64,000 nucleotides of DNA, taken from NCBI RefSeq assembly GCF_000612505.1, contig NZ_CP004078.1, positions 1,104,001 to 1,168,000 on the forward strand, read 5' to 3'. Source of the DNA: Paenibacillus sabinae T27 (GTDB lineage: Bacteria; Bacillota; Bacilli; Paenibacillales; Paenibacillaceae). The notes under the pieces are model-generated. The model worked only from the letters and a program-made list of their open reading frames with translations, was not told the DNA's origin and made no database searches. Shown here piece by piece: positions 52,005 to 62,271 of the stretch; within the stretch, counting starts at the first letter, position 1, and every line of letters begins with the position of its first letter. The position numbers were made by a program, and so were the translations under genes.

Positions 52005-52769
52005 TTGGAACCCGGAAAAATGACGATTGTCGAGCATCTCACGGAGCTGCGCAGAAGAATCATAGCCGTGCTGGTCGTCTTTACCATCGGTCTGGCGGGC
52101 GGGCTGTTCTGCGCGAAGCCGGTCTATGAATATCTGATCCATGCCGACCTGGCTCAGGGCTTCGTGCTGCATGCTTTCGCCTTCTGGGACGGCATCGGCA
52201 TGTATATGAAGATTGCCATGGCCGTGTCGCTGATGGTATCCATCCCTTTCATCGTCTTTCAGCTTTGGGCCTTCGTCAGTCCCGCTCTGCGGCCGGAGGA
52301 ACGGAGCGCAGCCCTGCGGTATGTGCCGTATGCGCTAATTTTGTTTGTGGCCGGTCTTCTCTTCGCTTATTACATCGTGTTTCCGATGGCACTCTCCTTC
52401 ACCGTCTCGGTGACGCGCGATCTGGGACTGGAGGAGACGTACGGCATCGCGCAGTATTTCAATTTTATGTTCAGCCTGGTGCTGCCGATGGCGCTGCTGT
52501 TCGAGCTGCCGCTGATCGTCATGTTTCTCACCAAGATTCGGCTGCTGAACCCGCTCCGTCTGCGTAAAATGCGCCGCTATGCCTATTTTGCGCTGGTCTT
52601 TATCGCCGTCGTCATTACGCCGCCGGATTTCATCTCGGATTTTCTGGTCACTGTTCCTCTGATTGTTCTTTATGAATTCAGCGTATTTCTGTCCGCGGCT
52701 GTTTACCGCAAGCAGCTGATCGCCGACGCGGCGCTGGAGGCAAGATACGCCGCGGGAGACCATGCTTGA
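52005..52769 (+). CDS. tatC: Twin-arginine translocase subunit TatC
   Basis: TatC is the multi-spanning receptor for twin-arginine signals. The 254 residues have six transmembrane helices and the conserved N-terminal MTIVEHLTELRRRI, plus FVSPALRPEERSAALRYV in the first loop region, and FELPLIVMFL. Start is TTG 52005 with GAGGGG upstream. It lies in the same direction as groES, separated from it by a terminator and the heat-shock promoter. Confidence 0.95.
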   Translation: MEPGKMTIVEHLTELRRRIIAVLVVFTIGLAGGLFCAKPVYEYLIHADLAQGFVLHAFAFWDGIGMYMKIAMAVSLMVSIPFIVFQLWAFVSPALRPEERSAALRYVPYALILFVAGLLFAYYIVFPMALSFTVSVTRDLGLEETYGIAQYFNFMFSLVLPMALLFELPLIVMFLTKIRLLNPLRLRKMRRYAYFALVFIAVVITPPDFISDFLVTVPLIVLYEFSVFLSAAVYRKQLIADAALEARYAAGDHA

Positions 52770-52840
52770 ACGAAGGCTGGGCCCTACGGATTCCCGAAAG
52801 CGGCAGGCATATTTTGACGGGCTATGGATAGAATGAAAGA

Positions 52841-52875
52841 GAGTGCGGCTTGGACAACCTGCCGTATCTTTTTTT
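52841..52875 (+). terminator. Terminator of tatC
   Basis: GTGCGGC (52843-52849) pairs imperfectly with GCCGTAT (52861-52867), followed by CTTTTTTTT. It separates tat from the groE unit. Confidence 0.55.
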
Positions 52876-52908
52876 CCAAATTCGAGTAGAAAAAAAGAGC
52901 AAAAGGAC

Positions 52909-52937
52909 TTGAAATCCGCAGTCAAGTTGAGTAATAT
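52909..52937 (+). promoter_or_regulatory. Sigma-A promoter of groES-groEL
   Basis: TTGAAA (52909-52914) and TAATAT (52932-52937) are 17 bases apart. Transcription would start near 52944, a few bases before the CIRCE element. Confidence 0.75.
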
Positions 52938-52948
52938 AAAAATTGTTG

Positions 52949-52975
52949 TTAGCACTACTGACTGTCGAGTGCTAA
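52949..52975. promoter_or_regulatory. CIRCE element (HrcA operator)
   Basis: TTAGCACTA-N9-GAGTGCTAA matches the CIRCE consensus TTAGCACTC-N9-GAGTGCTAA with one change, in the last base of the left arm. HrcA binds it to repress groE at normal temperature. Confidence 0.95.
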
Positions 52976-53114
52976 CAGGCCCGAAAGATATGCCAGCCGG
53001 ACTGCCGACTCTCATATCTCATGAATGACCCGGAGCATGCTTTTTCCGGAGCATCATTCTTTCTAACCCTGTGTTCAAGCATAACAACATAATTTTCAAA
53101 GGAGGCTATTTTTC

Positions 53115-53396
53115 ATGATCAAACCTTTAGGTGAACGCGTATTGGTGGAACCGATCGAGCAGGAGGAAACGACTTCGTTCGGAATCGTGCTTCCGGACTC
53201 GGCGAAGGAGAAGCCGCAGGAAGGCAAAATCATTGCCGTAGGCAGCGGCGCTCTGAAAGACGGAGTTCGCGTACCGCTGGAAGTGAAGGAAGGCGACCGC
53301 GTCATTTTCTCGAAGTATGCCGGAACCGAGATCAAGTATGAAGGCAAAGAATATTTGATTATGAAAGAAAGCGACATTCACGCTATTCTGGGTTAA
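53115..53396 (+). CDS. groES: Co-chaperonin GroES
   Basis: GroES caps the GroEL chamber in ATP-driven protein folding. The 93 residues begin [28 protein letters not shown] and contain the mobile loop, then [36 protein letters not shown]. Length is standard. The gene is preceded by a sigma-A promoter and a CIRCE operator, and has a GGAGG ribosome site. groEL starts 64 bases later in the same transcript. Confidence 0.98.
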   Translation: MIKPLGERVLVEPIEQEETTSFGIVLPDSAKEKPQEGKIIAVGSGALKDGVRVPLEVKEGDRVIFSKYAGTEIKYEGKEYLIMKESDIHAILG

Positions 53397-53445
53397 TTCC
53401 CGAAGGCGTTCATAAGACTTTAATACCGATACTTACAATTCATAG

Positions 53446-55089
<1,644 letters not shown>

Positions 55090-55161
55090 TAGGGCTCTAA
55101 GCCCTTATGCATCAAGGGTTTTTGTAACAGAAACACCGTTTGACACCATATGTATATTTTC

Positions 55162-55199
55162 GAGGCCTTCCAGGTTACCCTGGGAGGCCTCTTTATTTT
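55162..55199 (+). terminator. Terminator of groES-groEL
   Basis: 13-base arms (55162-55174 and 55179-55191) with a 4-base loop, one G-T pair, and a TTTATTTT tail. Confidence 0.92.
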
Positions 55200-55394
55200 G
55201 ATAATAAAATTGAACTATTCCGAGTGTTATGGTTTAATATAGATAAGCCACTCAATTAATCACATCTGTGATGAAGTTTGCATGTAAATTACATGTCATT
55301 TAATATAACGCGAATAGGGAATGTTTATAACAAAACACCTCATTATTTCGACTTTCTTCGAGTTTTTATATAAAAATGTGATTAAAAATAACAT

Positions 55395-55412
55395 AAAATT
55401 GTAGACAATTTT
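55395..55412. promoter_or_regulatory. GntR-type operator 1, overlapping the -35
   Basis: AAAATTGT-AG-ACAATTTT is an 18-bp inverted repeat with the core ATTGTnnACAAT. It overlaps the -35 TAGACA of the nine-gene operon. The same core recurs at 55522-55539. Confidence 0.7.
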
Positions 55413-55430
55413 GTTTTCCGTATGTATTAT
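55402..55430 (+). promoter_or_regulatory. Promoter of the gntR-metN-type operon
   Basis: TAGACA (55402-55407) and TATTAT (55425-55430) are 17 bases apart. Transcription should start near 55437, giving a 157-base leader that contains the second operator. Confidence 0.65.
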
Positions 55431-55521
55431 AAGGCTAACTTCTACGAGATGAGCAGACAGATGTAAGGTTTCAATTTTAGTCGCAAGCTGAAAGAAAGTG
55501 GACCGGGGGAAACTAATTATA

Positions 55522-55539
55522 ATAATTGTATACAATTAT
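55522..55539. promoter_or_regulatory. GntR-type operator 2, in the leader
   Basis: ATAATTGTATACAATTAT is an 18-bp perfect palindrome with core ATTGTATACAAT. It is centred 127 bp downstream of operator 1 and 63 bp before the regulator start. GntR FCD-group regulators recognise TNGTnnACNA-type cores, so both sites likely bind the product of the first gene. Confidence 0.7.
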
Positions 55540-55593
55540 ACAGTTATACTTTTAGAGCCGGAATTAGCTGATTTTTGACTAGGAGATGGATAT

Positions 55594-56274
55594 ATGAACA
55601 GTTCTGTTATGCGAACGCGCAGGTTATCCAAAGATAATACTTATTTTGCGTTAAAACAAAAAATTATCGATAGCGAGCTCAAGCCTGACGAAAATGTACA
55701 TGAAGAAAGTTTGGCCGCTTTGCTTGGTGTAAGCCGCACTCCTTTAAGAGAGGCTATTCAAAGGTTGGAGAATGAGGAGTTTCTCGTCCGGCAGCCGAAT
55801 GGAAGGCTTAGAGTAGCACCAGTAACCGTCGAAGAGGTTAAACAAATCTTTCTGATCCGCAGCATGCTGGAGGGTTATATCGCCAAGAGTGCCGCCAAAA
55901 ACGCCACGGATAAAGATATTCAAAATTTAACAGTCATGATTGAAAATATGAAGCAGTCCTTTCAGGCAGGACAGAGTCAGGATTTTGTTTCCTACGGCTT
56001 TGAATTCCATGATTATTTATCTGAAATGAGTGATCTTAAGACCTTTGTGAAAATCTTGAATCATCTGAGAGATCACGCGCTTCGCTATTGCCGGTTTGTT
56101 TCTCTTCATGGCGATTGGAACACACAGGCGGATGAAGAACATAGCTATATCTTGCAAATGATTGCTGACAGAAACGAAGACGGAGCTGAAAAAGCGATGC
56201 AAGATCATATATTAAGCAGTCTGTCCGCCGCATTGGAGAGAATACAAGGCATTCAAGCAAACAGAGAGGATTGA
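55594..56274 (+). CDS. GntR family regulator, FadR/FCD subgroup
   Basis: The 226-residue regulator has a winged helix at about 15-80 (ALKQKIIDSELKPDENVHEESLAALLGVSRTPLREAIQRLENE) and an all-helical FCD ligand domain (about 88-215, MLEGYIAKSAAKNATDKDIQNL, FEFHDYL, ILNHLRDHALRY, DEEHSYILQMI). FCD proteins often hold a metal and bind a carboxylate ligand. It is the first gene of the operon, eight bases before the PLP-enzyme gene, and two palindromes of the right type lie in its promoter region. The likely ligand is a substrate of the pathway, so autoregulation and induction by it are inferred. Confidence 0.9.
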   Translation: MNSSVMRTRRLSKDNTYFALKQKIIDSELKPDENVHEESLAALLGVSRTPLREAIQRLENEEFLVRQPNGRLRVAPVTVEEVKQIFLIRSMLEGYIAKSAAKNATDKDIQNLTVMIENMKQSFQAGQSQDFVSYGFEFHDYLSEMSDLKTFVKILNHLRDHALRYCRFVSLHGDWNTQADEEHSYILQMIADRNEDGAEKAMQDHILSSLSAALERIQGIQANRED

Positions 56275-56281
56275 GTTTGAT

Positions 56282-57496
56282 ATGAAGACAGAATGGAGTA
56301 TGGACACGAAGATTATTCATGAGAGCCAGTTTCCGGACCCGCAAACGGGCGCCATCTCTCAAACGCTCGTACCTGCAGTCGCTTATGCGTTCCCTGATGC
56401 GGAAACAGCGGCCGCAGTTGTTGCTGGAGAGGAAGAAGGCGTTTATTACGGCAGATACGGAAACCCTACATCCCGCACACTGGAGAAAAAGATAGCCGCA
56501 CTGGAAGGCGGGGAAGACGCTTTAGGCGTATCCAGCGGAATGGCGGCCATCTCCATTGCTCTTCTCGGCTTCTTGAAGCATGGCGATCATGTCCTGGTGA
56601 CCAAGGATGTATATGGAGGCACCTACAGCTTTCTGACTTCTCTGGCGCCAAGGTTCGGCATAGAATTTGATTTTGTCGATTGTACGGATATCGATTCAAT
56701 GATTAAGGCGATCAGGCCGAATACCAGAGCCGTCTACATCGAAACTCCCTCTAATCCCAGATTGACCATTCTGGATATCGGACAAATCTCGGAAGCCTGC
56801 AAAGCCTACCAGCTCCCCGTTATTGTCGATAACACCTTTATGAGTCCTTGCTTGCAGAAGCCTTTGGAGCTGGGGGCCGATGTTGTGGTACACAGCGCTA
56901 CTAAATATATTAATGGTCACGGGGATGTCCTGGCAGGATTTATTGTAGGAAAAAAAGACACCATCCAGTTCATGAGAAAGAAACTGATGGGCGATTTGGG
57001 GCAAAATTTAAATGCCTGGGACGCATTCCTGATCTTAAGGGGAATGAAGACCATGGCCTTGAGGGTAGAAAGACATTGCAGCAACGCCCAGAAAATTGCC
57101 GAGTACCTGGAGTCTCATCCTTTTATTGATAAAGTGTTTTATCCAGGCTTAAAGTCTCATCCTCAACACGAGCTGGCTAAAACGCAAATGAAGGGTATGG
57201 GTGGGATTGTTTCTTTCGAAGTAAAAGGCGGCTTAATTGAAGGAAAAAAATTAATAAACTCGCTGCAATTAGCGATGATTTCATTCAGCTTGGGAGATCC
57301 GGAAACCCTGGTTCAACATCCGGCTTCAATGACGCATGCATCCATTCCACAGGAGGAGCGAATGAAATTTGGGATTACGGATGGATTAATCCGCGTGTCG
57401 GTTGGGCTCGAGGATGCTGATGATATTATAGGCGATTTCGATCAAGCTCTGAGTGCCCTGTTTTCTGCTTCTGAAACCAAAATCATAACGAAATAA
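56282..57496 (+). CDS. PLP-dependent C-S lyase, Cys/Met metabolism family
   Basis: The 404-residue enzyme belongs to the cystathionine gamma-synthase/gamma-lyase/methionine gamma-lyase family. PLP is bound to Lys208 in SATKYINGHGD. Y57 and R59 of YGRYGNPT, Y111 in DVYGGTY and D183 complete the site. Methionine gamma-lyases usually carry a Cys where Gly113 lies here, so this protein looks more like cystathionine gamma- or beta-lyase than a dedicated methioninase, though substrate cannot be decided by eye. Start ATG 56282 overlaps nothing. The neighbours (amidohydrolase, Met transporter) suggest cleavage of an imported thioether amino acid to a thiol, ammonia and a keto acid. Confidence 0.87.
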   Translation: MKTEWSMDTKIIHESQFPDPQTGAISQTLVPAVAYAFPDAETAAAVVAGEEEGVYYGRYGNPTSRTLEKKIAALEGGEDALGVSSGMAAISIALLGFLKHGDHVLVTKDVYGGTYSFLTSLAPRFGIEFDFVDCTDIDSMIKAIRPNTRAVYIETPSNPRLTILDIGQISEACKAYQLPVIVDNTFMSPCLQKPLELGADVVVHSATKYINGHGDVLAGFIVGKKDTIQFMRKKLMGDLGQNLNAWDAFLILRGMKTMALRVERHCSNAQKIAEYLESHPFIDKVFYPGLKSHPQHELAKTQMKGMGGIVSFEVKGGLIEGKKLINSLQLAMISFSLGDPETLVQHPASMTHASIPQEERMKFGITDGLIRVSVGLEDADDIIGDFDQALSALFSASETKIITK

Positions 57497-57509
57497 AAGG
57501 GGGAAGTCC

Positions 57510-58679
57510 ATGTCTACTAAACAGCCGGATCAGATTGAACAAGCTTTAGGCAGTCAATTGATTGAAGTTCGCAGAAATCTTCACCGTGAGCCTGAATTAT
57601 CGTATGAAGAATTTAAAACGACAGAGAAACTGCGGAATTGGCTGACGGACGCCAATATTCGCATATTGAACCTCCCTTTAGAGACGGGACTCATCGCAGA
57701 AATCGGAAGCGGAGATGGGCCAATCGTAGCCATTCGCTGTGATATCGACGCACTCCCGATTGAAGAGCAGACCGGATTGCCCTTCGCGTCCGAGATTCCG
57801 GGGAAAATGCATGCATGCGGTCATGATTTTCATACAGCTGTCATTTTAGGGGCCGCATACTTGTTAAAAGCCCGTGAAGACGAGCTGCCCGGAAGGGTTA
57901 GAGTATTGTTTCAGCCGGCTGAGGAAACCGGTCATGGGGCTGAAAGCGTCTTGGCATCGGGAGGGCTTGAAGGTGTAGCTGCCATATTTGGTCTTCATAA
58001 CTCTCCAGAACTGCCCACAGGATCATTCGGAACGAGAACCGGAGCTTTAACCGCGGGTGTTGACCGGTTTGAAATTACGGTAAAAGGCATCGGGGCTCAC
58101 GCCGCAACTCCGGAGAATGGTGTGGATTCCATCGTAACGGCGGCTCAAATCATTACGGCGCTTCAGACGATTGTCAGCCGCCAGAACAGCGCAAGCGAGC
58201 CGGTTGTGCTGAGCGTTACCCGAATCCAGGGAGGGTATACCTGGAATGTGCTGCCGGAGATGGTTGAACTGGAAGGCACCGTTCGAACGCATAATGAAGA
58301 GATTCGCCGCATAATCCCGGTGAAAATGACGCAAATCATCGAAGGAATTGCTGCGGCAGCCGGGGCGGAGGCCAAGCTCCATTGGTATTCGGGGCCGCCG
58401 GCAACGATAAATGACGGATACTGGGCAGATTTTACCAAAGAGATCGCCGAACAGGCAGGGTATGAGGTACATGATATCCCGCCGCAAATGGGAGGTGAAG
58501 ACTTCTCCTTGTACTTGCAGAAGATCCCGGGCGCGTTTGTAAATATCGGAACCGGTCCCGCTTATGCGCTTCATCATCCGCGTTTTGATGTAGACGAGAC
58601 TGCATTATTGCCGGCTTCTGAGTATTTTGCTTTATTGGCGGAGCAAGCGCTCCTGAGGCTGAAGGAGGAAAGTTTATGA
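57510..58679 (+). CDS. M20-family amidohydrolase (N-acyl amino acid deacylase-like)
   Basis: The 389-residue metallopeptidase-fold enzyme has the HACGHD motif at 101-106, in which C103 replaces a metal ligand as in the IAA-amino acid hydrolase/YxeP group, and catalytic E138-E139 in FQPAEETGHGAESV. A dimerisation domain follows (about 180-290, GIGAHAATPENGVDSIV). Relatives remove acetyl or other acyl groups from amino acids; in B. subtilis such enzymes act on N-acetyl-S-alkylcysteines. The gene begins 14 bases after the C-S lyase gene, and its stop overlaps the metN start by four bases, so it is translationally tied to the transporter. Confidence 0.87.
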   Translation: MSTKQPDQIEQALGSQLIEVRRNLHREPELSYEEFKTTEKLRNWLTDANIRILNLPLETGLIAEIGSGDGPIVAIRCDIDALPIEEQTGLPFASEIPGKMHACGHDFHTAVILGAAYLLKAREDELPGRVRVLFQPAEETGHGAESVLASGGLEGVAAIFGLHNSPELPTGSFGTRTGALTAGVDRFEITVKGIGAHAATPENGVDSIVTAAQIITALQTIVSRQNSASEPVVLSVTRIQGGYTWNVLPEMVELEGTVRTHNEEIRRIIPVKMTQIIEGIAAAAGAEAKLHWYSGPPATINDGYWADFTKEIAEQAGYEVHDIPPQMGGEDFSLYLQKIPGAFVNIGTGPAYALHHPRFDVDETALLPASEYFALLAEQALLRLKEESL

Positions 58680-59719
58680 TTGAATTAAAGAATGTTTATA
58701 AGACGTACACCCGCAAAGGGATATCGATCGAAGCCTTGAAGGAAATCAATTTAAAGGTGGAAAAAGGCGATATTTTTGGGGTGATCGGCTATAGCGGCGC
58801 GGGAAAGAGCACATTGATTCGTTTGGTCAATTATTTGGAAAGACCGACGAAAGGCCAGGTTTTTGTGGACGGGCATGATTTAGGTAAATACAGCGTTAAA
58901 GAGCTGCGTGCCGCCAAAAAAAACATCGGCATGATCTTTCAGCATTTCAACCTGCTCGAATCGAAAAAGGTATATGATAACGTGGCCATTCCCCTCATTT
59001 TATTGAAAAAGAATAAAGACGAAATTCGCCAGCGGGTGCTGGAGCTGCTGGAGTTTGTTGGATTAGCCGACAAAGCGGGCAGCTATCCGAGCGAATTGTC
59101 AGGCGGACAGAAGCAGCGCGTCGGGATTGCCAGAGCGCTTGCCTCAAACCCCTCCATTCTCCTTTGCGATGAAGCGACATCAGCGCTCGACCCGCAGACG
59201 ACACGCTCCATTTTACAGCTTTTGAAGAAAATCAATGCGGAATACAACATCACGGTTATGATCATCACCCACGAAATGTCAGTCATTCAGGAGATTTGCA
59301 ACAAGGTGGCGGTCATGGAACAAGGACGGATTATCGAGCAGGGAAGCGTTCTGGAGGTATTCGGACATCCGCAGCATCCGACCACGCAAAATTTTGTGAA
59401 GACCGTCATTCAGAACAGCATCACAGACAGCGTGCAGAAATCCATAAAAAGGGAACCGGGCAGCGGCATTTACAAATTGGAATTTATCGGACAATGCGCT
59501 TCGGAGCCCATCCTGTATAAAATGATTCGTTCCTATGATGTGCAGGTCAATATTCTGTTTGCCAATATGACCGAGATTGAAGAAACGACACTTGGGAAAG
59601 TGATTGTTCAGTTAAAAGGGGAGACTGCCGAGGTGGATAAAGCCTTGTCTTTCATAAAAAGCAGTGGAGTCGGTGTAGAGGAGGTGGAAAAGCATGATGT
59701 CAACTACAGTTACAACTGA
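58676..59719 (+). CDS. metN: Methionine-type ABC importer ATP-binding protein with NIL domain
   Basis: MetN powers uptake of methionine and related compounds. The 347 residues show Walker A GYSGAGKST (38-46), ELSGGQKQRVGIARAL, ILLCDEATSALDP and THEM, with FGHPQHPTTQNF at the end of the ATPase domain. A C-terminal NIL domain (about 270-345) normally binds the substrate from inside and shuts the transporter. The gene overlaps the amidohydrolase gene by four bases and the permease gene by 26. The substrate may be methionine or an analogue, given the surrounding catabolic genes. Confidence 0.92.
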   Translation: MIELKNVYKTYTRKGISIEALKEINLKVEKGDIFGVIGYSGAGKSTLIRLVNYLERPTKGQVFVDGHDLGKYSVKELRAAKKNIGMIFQHFNLLESKKVYDNVAIPLILLKKNKDEIRQRVLELLEFVGLADKAGSYPSELSGGQKQRVGIARALASNPSILLCDEATSALDPQTTRSILQLLKKINAEYNITVMIITHEMSVIQEICNKVAVMEQGRIIEQGSVLEVFGHPQHPTTQNFVKTVIQNSITDSVQKSIKREPGSGIYKLEFIGQCASEPILYKMIRSYDVQVNILFANMTEIEETTLGKVIVQLKGETAEVDKALSFIKSSGVGVEEVEKHDVNYSYN

Positions 59720-60353
59720 TCAGTTTATGCAGGCGATTGTTGATACCATTTATATGGTGGGGATGTCCCTGTTTGTAGGGTCTTTAATTGGAATACCTAT
59801 CGGGATTTTACTTGTGATTACCCGTCCGGGCGGGATTTTGGAGAACAAAATCCTGTACACCATGATAAATCCGGTGATCAACATTGTCCGCTCCCTGCCT
59901 TTTATTATACTGCTCGTTGCCATTATTCCGTTTACCCGGTTGATTGTTCAGACTTCAATTGGGACAAGCGCAGCGATCGTACCCCTGATCATTTATATCG
60001 CGCCCTACATCGGACGCTTGGTAGAGAATTCTCTGCTTGAAGTCAATCCGGGAATTATGGAAGCGGCAGAGGCGATGGGGGCTACACCTTTTCAAGTCAT
60101 CTGGCATTTTTTACTACCCGAGGCTTTCGGATCGTTAATTCTGTCCCTGACGACGGCGACGATCGGCTTGATTGGCGCGACCGCGATGGCGGGAACGGTT
60201 GGCGGCGGCGGAGTCGGAGACTTGGCGATCGTATATGGATACCAGCGATTTGACACCGTTGTCGTAATTGCCACTGTTGTTGTCCTTATTATTTTCGTTC
60301 AAGGAATTCAGTCATTTGGCAACATTTTGGCGAGAAAGATTCGCCGTTACTAA
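59694..60353 (+). CDS. metI: Methionine-type ABC importer permease
   Basis: The 219-residue permease has five transmembrane helices. NIVRSLPFIILLVAIIPFTR and the docking loop NPGIMEAAEAMGATPFQVIWHFLLPEAFGSLI are characteristic of MetI, as is TVGGGGVGDLAIVYGYQRF. Start ATG 59694 lies five bases after GGAGGTGG. It overlaps the metN end by 26 bases. A 30-base gap leads to the URO-D-type gene that separates it from metQ. Confidence 0.93.
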   Translation: MMSTTVTTDQFMQAIVDTIYMVGMSLFVGSLIGIPIGILLVITRPGGILENKILYTMINPVINIVRSLPFIILLVAIIPFTRLIVQTSIGTSAAIVPLIIYIAPYIGRLVENSLLEVNPGIMEAAEAMGATPFQVIWHFLLPEAFGSLILSLTTATIGLIGATAMAGTVGGGGVGDLAIVYGYQRFDTVVVIATVVVLIIFVQGIQSFGNILARKIRRY

Positions 60354-60383
60354 AGAATAACTTTAAGGGGAGGAAAACGACAG

Positions 60384-61418
60384 GTGAGTGAATGGAGCAA
60401 ACAAGACCGGTTTAACGCCATTTTATCCGGTGAAAGAGCGGATCGCCCGATTGTCAGCGGCTGGCGTCATTTCATCGACAAGGAACAAAATGCGGATGAT
60501 TTGGCGGAAACAACGATTTCGTTTACCAAAAAATATGATTGGGATTGGGTCAAAATTAATCCGAGAGCTACTTATCTGGCTGAATCCTGGGGAAACAAGT
60601 ATGATTTTCAGGACTATCAAACCGTATTTCCGAGACAGGAAACGACCGCCGTTCCGGCAGCAGCCAATCTTTGGGATCTTGAGGTGAAGAAAGCCGCGGA
60701 ATCAGCCCCGTTATTGGAGCAATTGGACGCGGTGCGGAAGATTCGCCAAGGACTGCCGGATACCCCTCTGATTCAAACCGTTTTTTCGCCACTTACCGTA
60801 CTGCTCTTTATTGTAGGCCGGTCTGCTTATGTAACCAAAACGGTGTTTGGCATTGAGAATCCCGTTACCCTGGAATCGTTGTTTACCGAGCACCGGGCCG
60901 CGGCGCATCATGCGCTGCATGTGATTTCGTTAACCTTGGCCGATTATGTAACAGAGCTGAAGCAAGCGGGGTCGGACGGACTGTTCTATGCGGTGACGGG
61001 TACAGCTCATCCGGGCATGTTCGATGAAGCGAGGTTTAATGAGTTTTCCAGACCTTATGATTCGATTGTACTCGAGGCGGCGAGCTACGGGAAAAATGTT
61101 CTGCATACTTGCGGAACCTACTCCCAGCCTGAAAGGTTTAACGACTACCGGATCGACGGCATCAGCTGGGACACGAAGGCAGAAGGAAATCCGGACCTGG
61201 ATGCGGCTTTAACGGCTACCAAGGTAGGCGGCGTCGACCATGCTTTGTTTGCGGCAAATGACATTGCTCAAATTCAGCAGCAGGCCGAGGAAGCCTTGAA
61301 CAAGATGAGTGACCAGCCTTTTATTCTCGCTCCCAATTGCGCAATCCCGCTTAACGTAACCGATGAAGCATTAAAGCAGCTAAAAAAATCCGTTTTTGAA
61401 AAGGAGACAAGAGTATGA
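60384..61418 (+). CDS. URO-D-fold protein with thiol-methyltransferase zinc motif
   Basis: The 344-residue protein belongs to the uroporphyrinogen decarboxylase/MtaA-MtbA fold family. H241-x-C243 in NVLHTCG and C319 in APNCAIP, 75 residues apart, match the H-x-C-x(n)-C zinc motif of methylcobamide:thiol methyltransferases, which true uroporphyrinogen decarboxylases lack. The TIM-barrel blocks DGLFYAVTGTAHPGMF and GISWDTKAEG fit the fold. Start is GTG 60384, with GGGGAGG upstream; the stop overlaps metQ by four bases. It lies between metI and metQ in a thioether-utilisation-like operon, so zinc-dependent methyl transfer to or from a thiol is a reasonable hypothesis. No cobalamin-binding protein gene is nearby. 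Confidence 0.8.
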   Translation: MSEWSKQDRFNAILSGERADRPIVSGWRHFIDKEQNADDLAETTISFTKKYDWDWVKINPRATYLAESWGNKYDFQDYQTVFPRQETTAVPAAANLWDLEVKKAAESAPLLEQLDAVRKIRQGLPDTPLIQTVFSPLTVLLFIVGRSAYVTKTVFGIENPVTLESLFTEHRAAAHHALHVISLTLADYVTELKQAGSDGLFYAVTGTAHPGMFDEARFNEFSRPYDSIVLEAASYGKNVLHTCGTYSQPERFNDYRIDGISWDTKAEGNPDLDAALTATKVGGVDHALFAANDIAQIQQQAEEALNKMSDQPFILAPNCAIPLNVTDEALKQLKKSVFEKETRV

Positions 61419-62254
61419 AAAAGTTATTGCTCGTTCTTTTAGTTGGGGTTGTAGCATTGTTGTCGGCTTGCGGCTCGAATAAGGGCTCGAATTCAGGAGC
61501 TGCGCCGGAAGAAAAGAAAGAGATTACCGTTGGATTTGGCGTTGGTACCTATGAAGAACAATTCCGCCAGTCGATTCTGCCGATTCTGGAGAAAAAGGGC
61601 TACAAGGTTAACATCAAGACCTTCTCTCAAAACATGCAGGTAAACCCGGCCATGAAGGAAGGCTCCATTGACGCAAGCATCTTCCAAAGTACGGCGTACA
61701 TGGAAGCGATCAATAAAGAAATTGGCGCGGACATGGTTGGTATCGCCTATGTGCCGGGAGCGCCGCAAGGTCTGTACTCCGTCAAGCACACCACACTCGA
61801 TGATGTAAAAGACGGCACTACCGTTGCTGTCCCCAATGATCCGGTTAACCAGGAACGCGCTCTTCGCATTCTGGAGGAGCTTGGATGGGTTAAGATTAAA
61901 GAAGGAGCAGGTGTAGAGGACTTTAACATTAACAGCATGGAGCCGGACAAGTATAAAATTGATATTAAAATTCTGGACCCTGCGCAAATTCTGGTATCGC
62001 TCAAAGATGTCGATTATGGAGTCGTCAACGGAAACTACATTGCGAACGCCGGCCAAAAAATTACAGACGCATTGAAAATCGAAAATACGCCAATGCAGCA
62101 CAGAATCATCGTATCCATCAACAAGAAGGATGAAAATACCCAATGGGCCAAAGACCTGAAGGCCGCCTATGAGTCTCCGGAGTTTGAAGCGTATATCAAG
62201 GGGATAGAGAAATACGACGGGTTCATCCTGCCTGAAGCGTGGAAAAACAATTAA
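61415..62254 (+). CDS. metQ: Methionine-type substrate-binding lipoprotein
   Basis: The 279-residue NlpA/MetQ lipoprotein supplies the MetN-MetI importer. The signal MKKLLLVLLVGVVALLSAC ends in a lipobox with Cys19. The mature part opens ITVGFGVGTYEEQFRQSILPILEKKGYKV and has MQVNPAMKEGSIDASIFQSTAYME and VAVPNDPVNQERALRILEELGWVKI, typical of MetQ. It starts on the stop of the URO-D gene (ATGA overlap). Its separation from metNI by a catabolic gene is unusual and suggests tight co-production of uptake and metabolism. Confidence 0.92.
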   Translation: MKKLLLVLLVGVVALLSACGSNKGSNSGAAPEEKKEITVGFGVGTYEEQFRQSILPILEKKGYKVNIKTFSQNMQVNPAMKEGSIDASIFQSTAYMEAINKEIGADMVGIAYVPGAPQGLYSVKHTTLDDVKDGTTVAVPNDPVNQERALRILEELGWVKIKEGAGVEDFNINSMEPDKYKIDIKILDPAQILVSLKDVDYGVVNGNYIANAGQKITDALKIENTPMQHRIIVSINKKDENTQWAKDLKAAYESPEFEAYIKGIEKYDGFILPEAWKNN

Positions 62255-62271
62255 GCAAGGAAGTGGACGAG

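Noticed and set aside
55137..55401. SAM riboswitch (S-box) before the methionine-type operon
   Set aside because: No S-box core motifs or terminator pair are seen; the leader instead carries GntR-type palindromes.
60384..61418. Heme-pathway uroporphyrinogen decarboxylase (hemE)
   Set aside because: The zinc-ligand pattern H-x-C and C, and the operon of sulfur genes, point to the methyltransferase branch of the fold.
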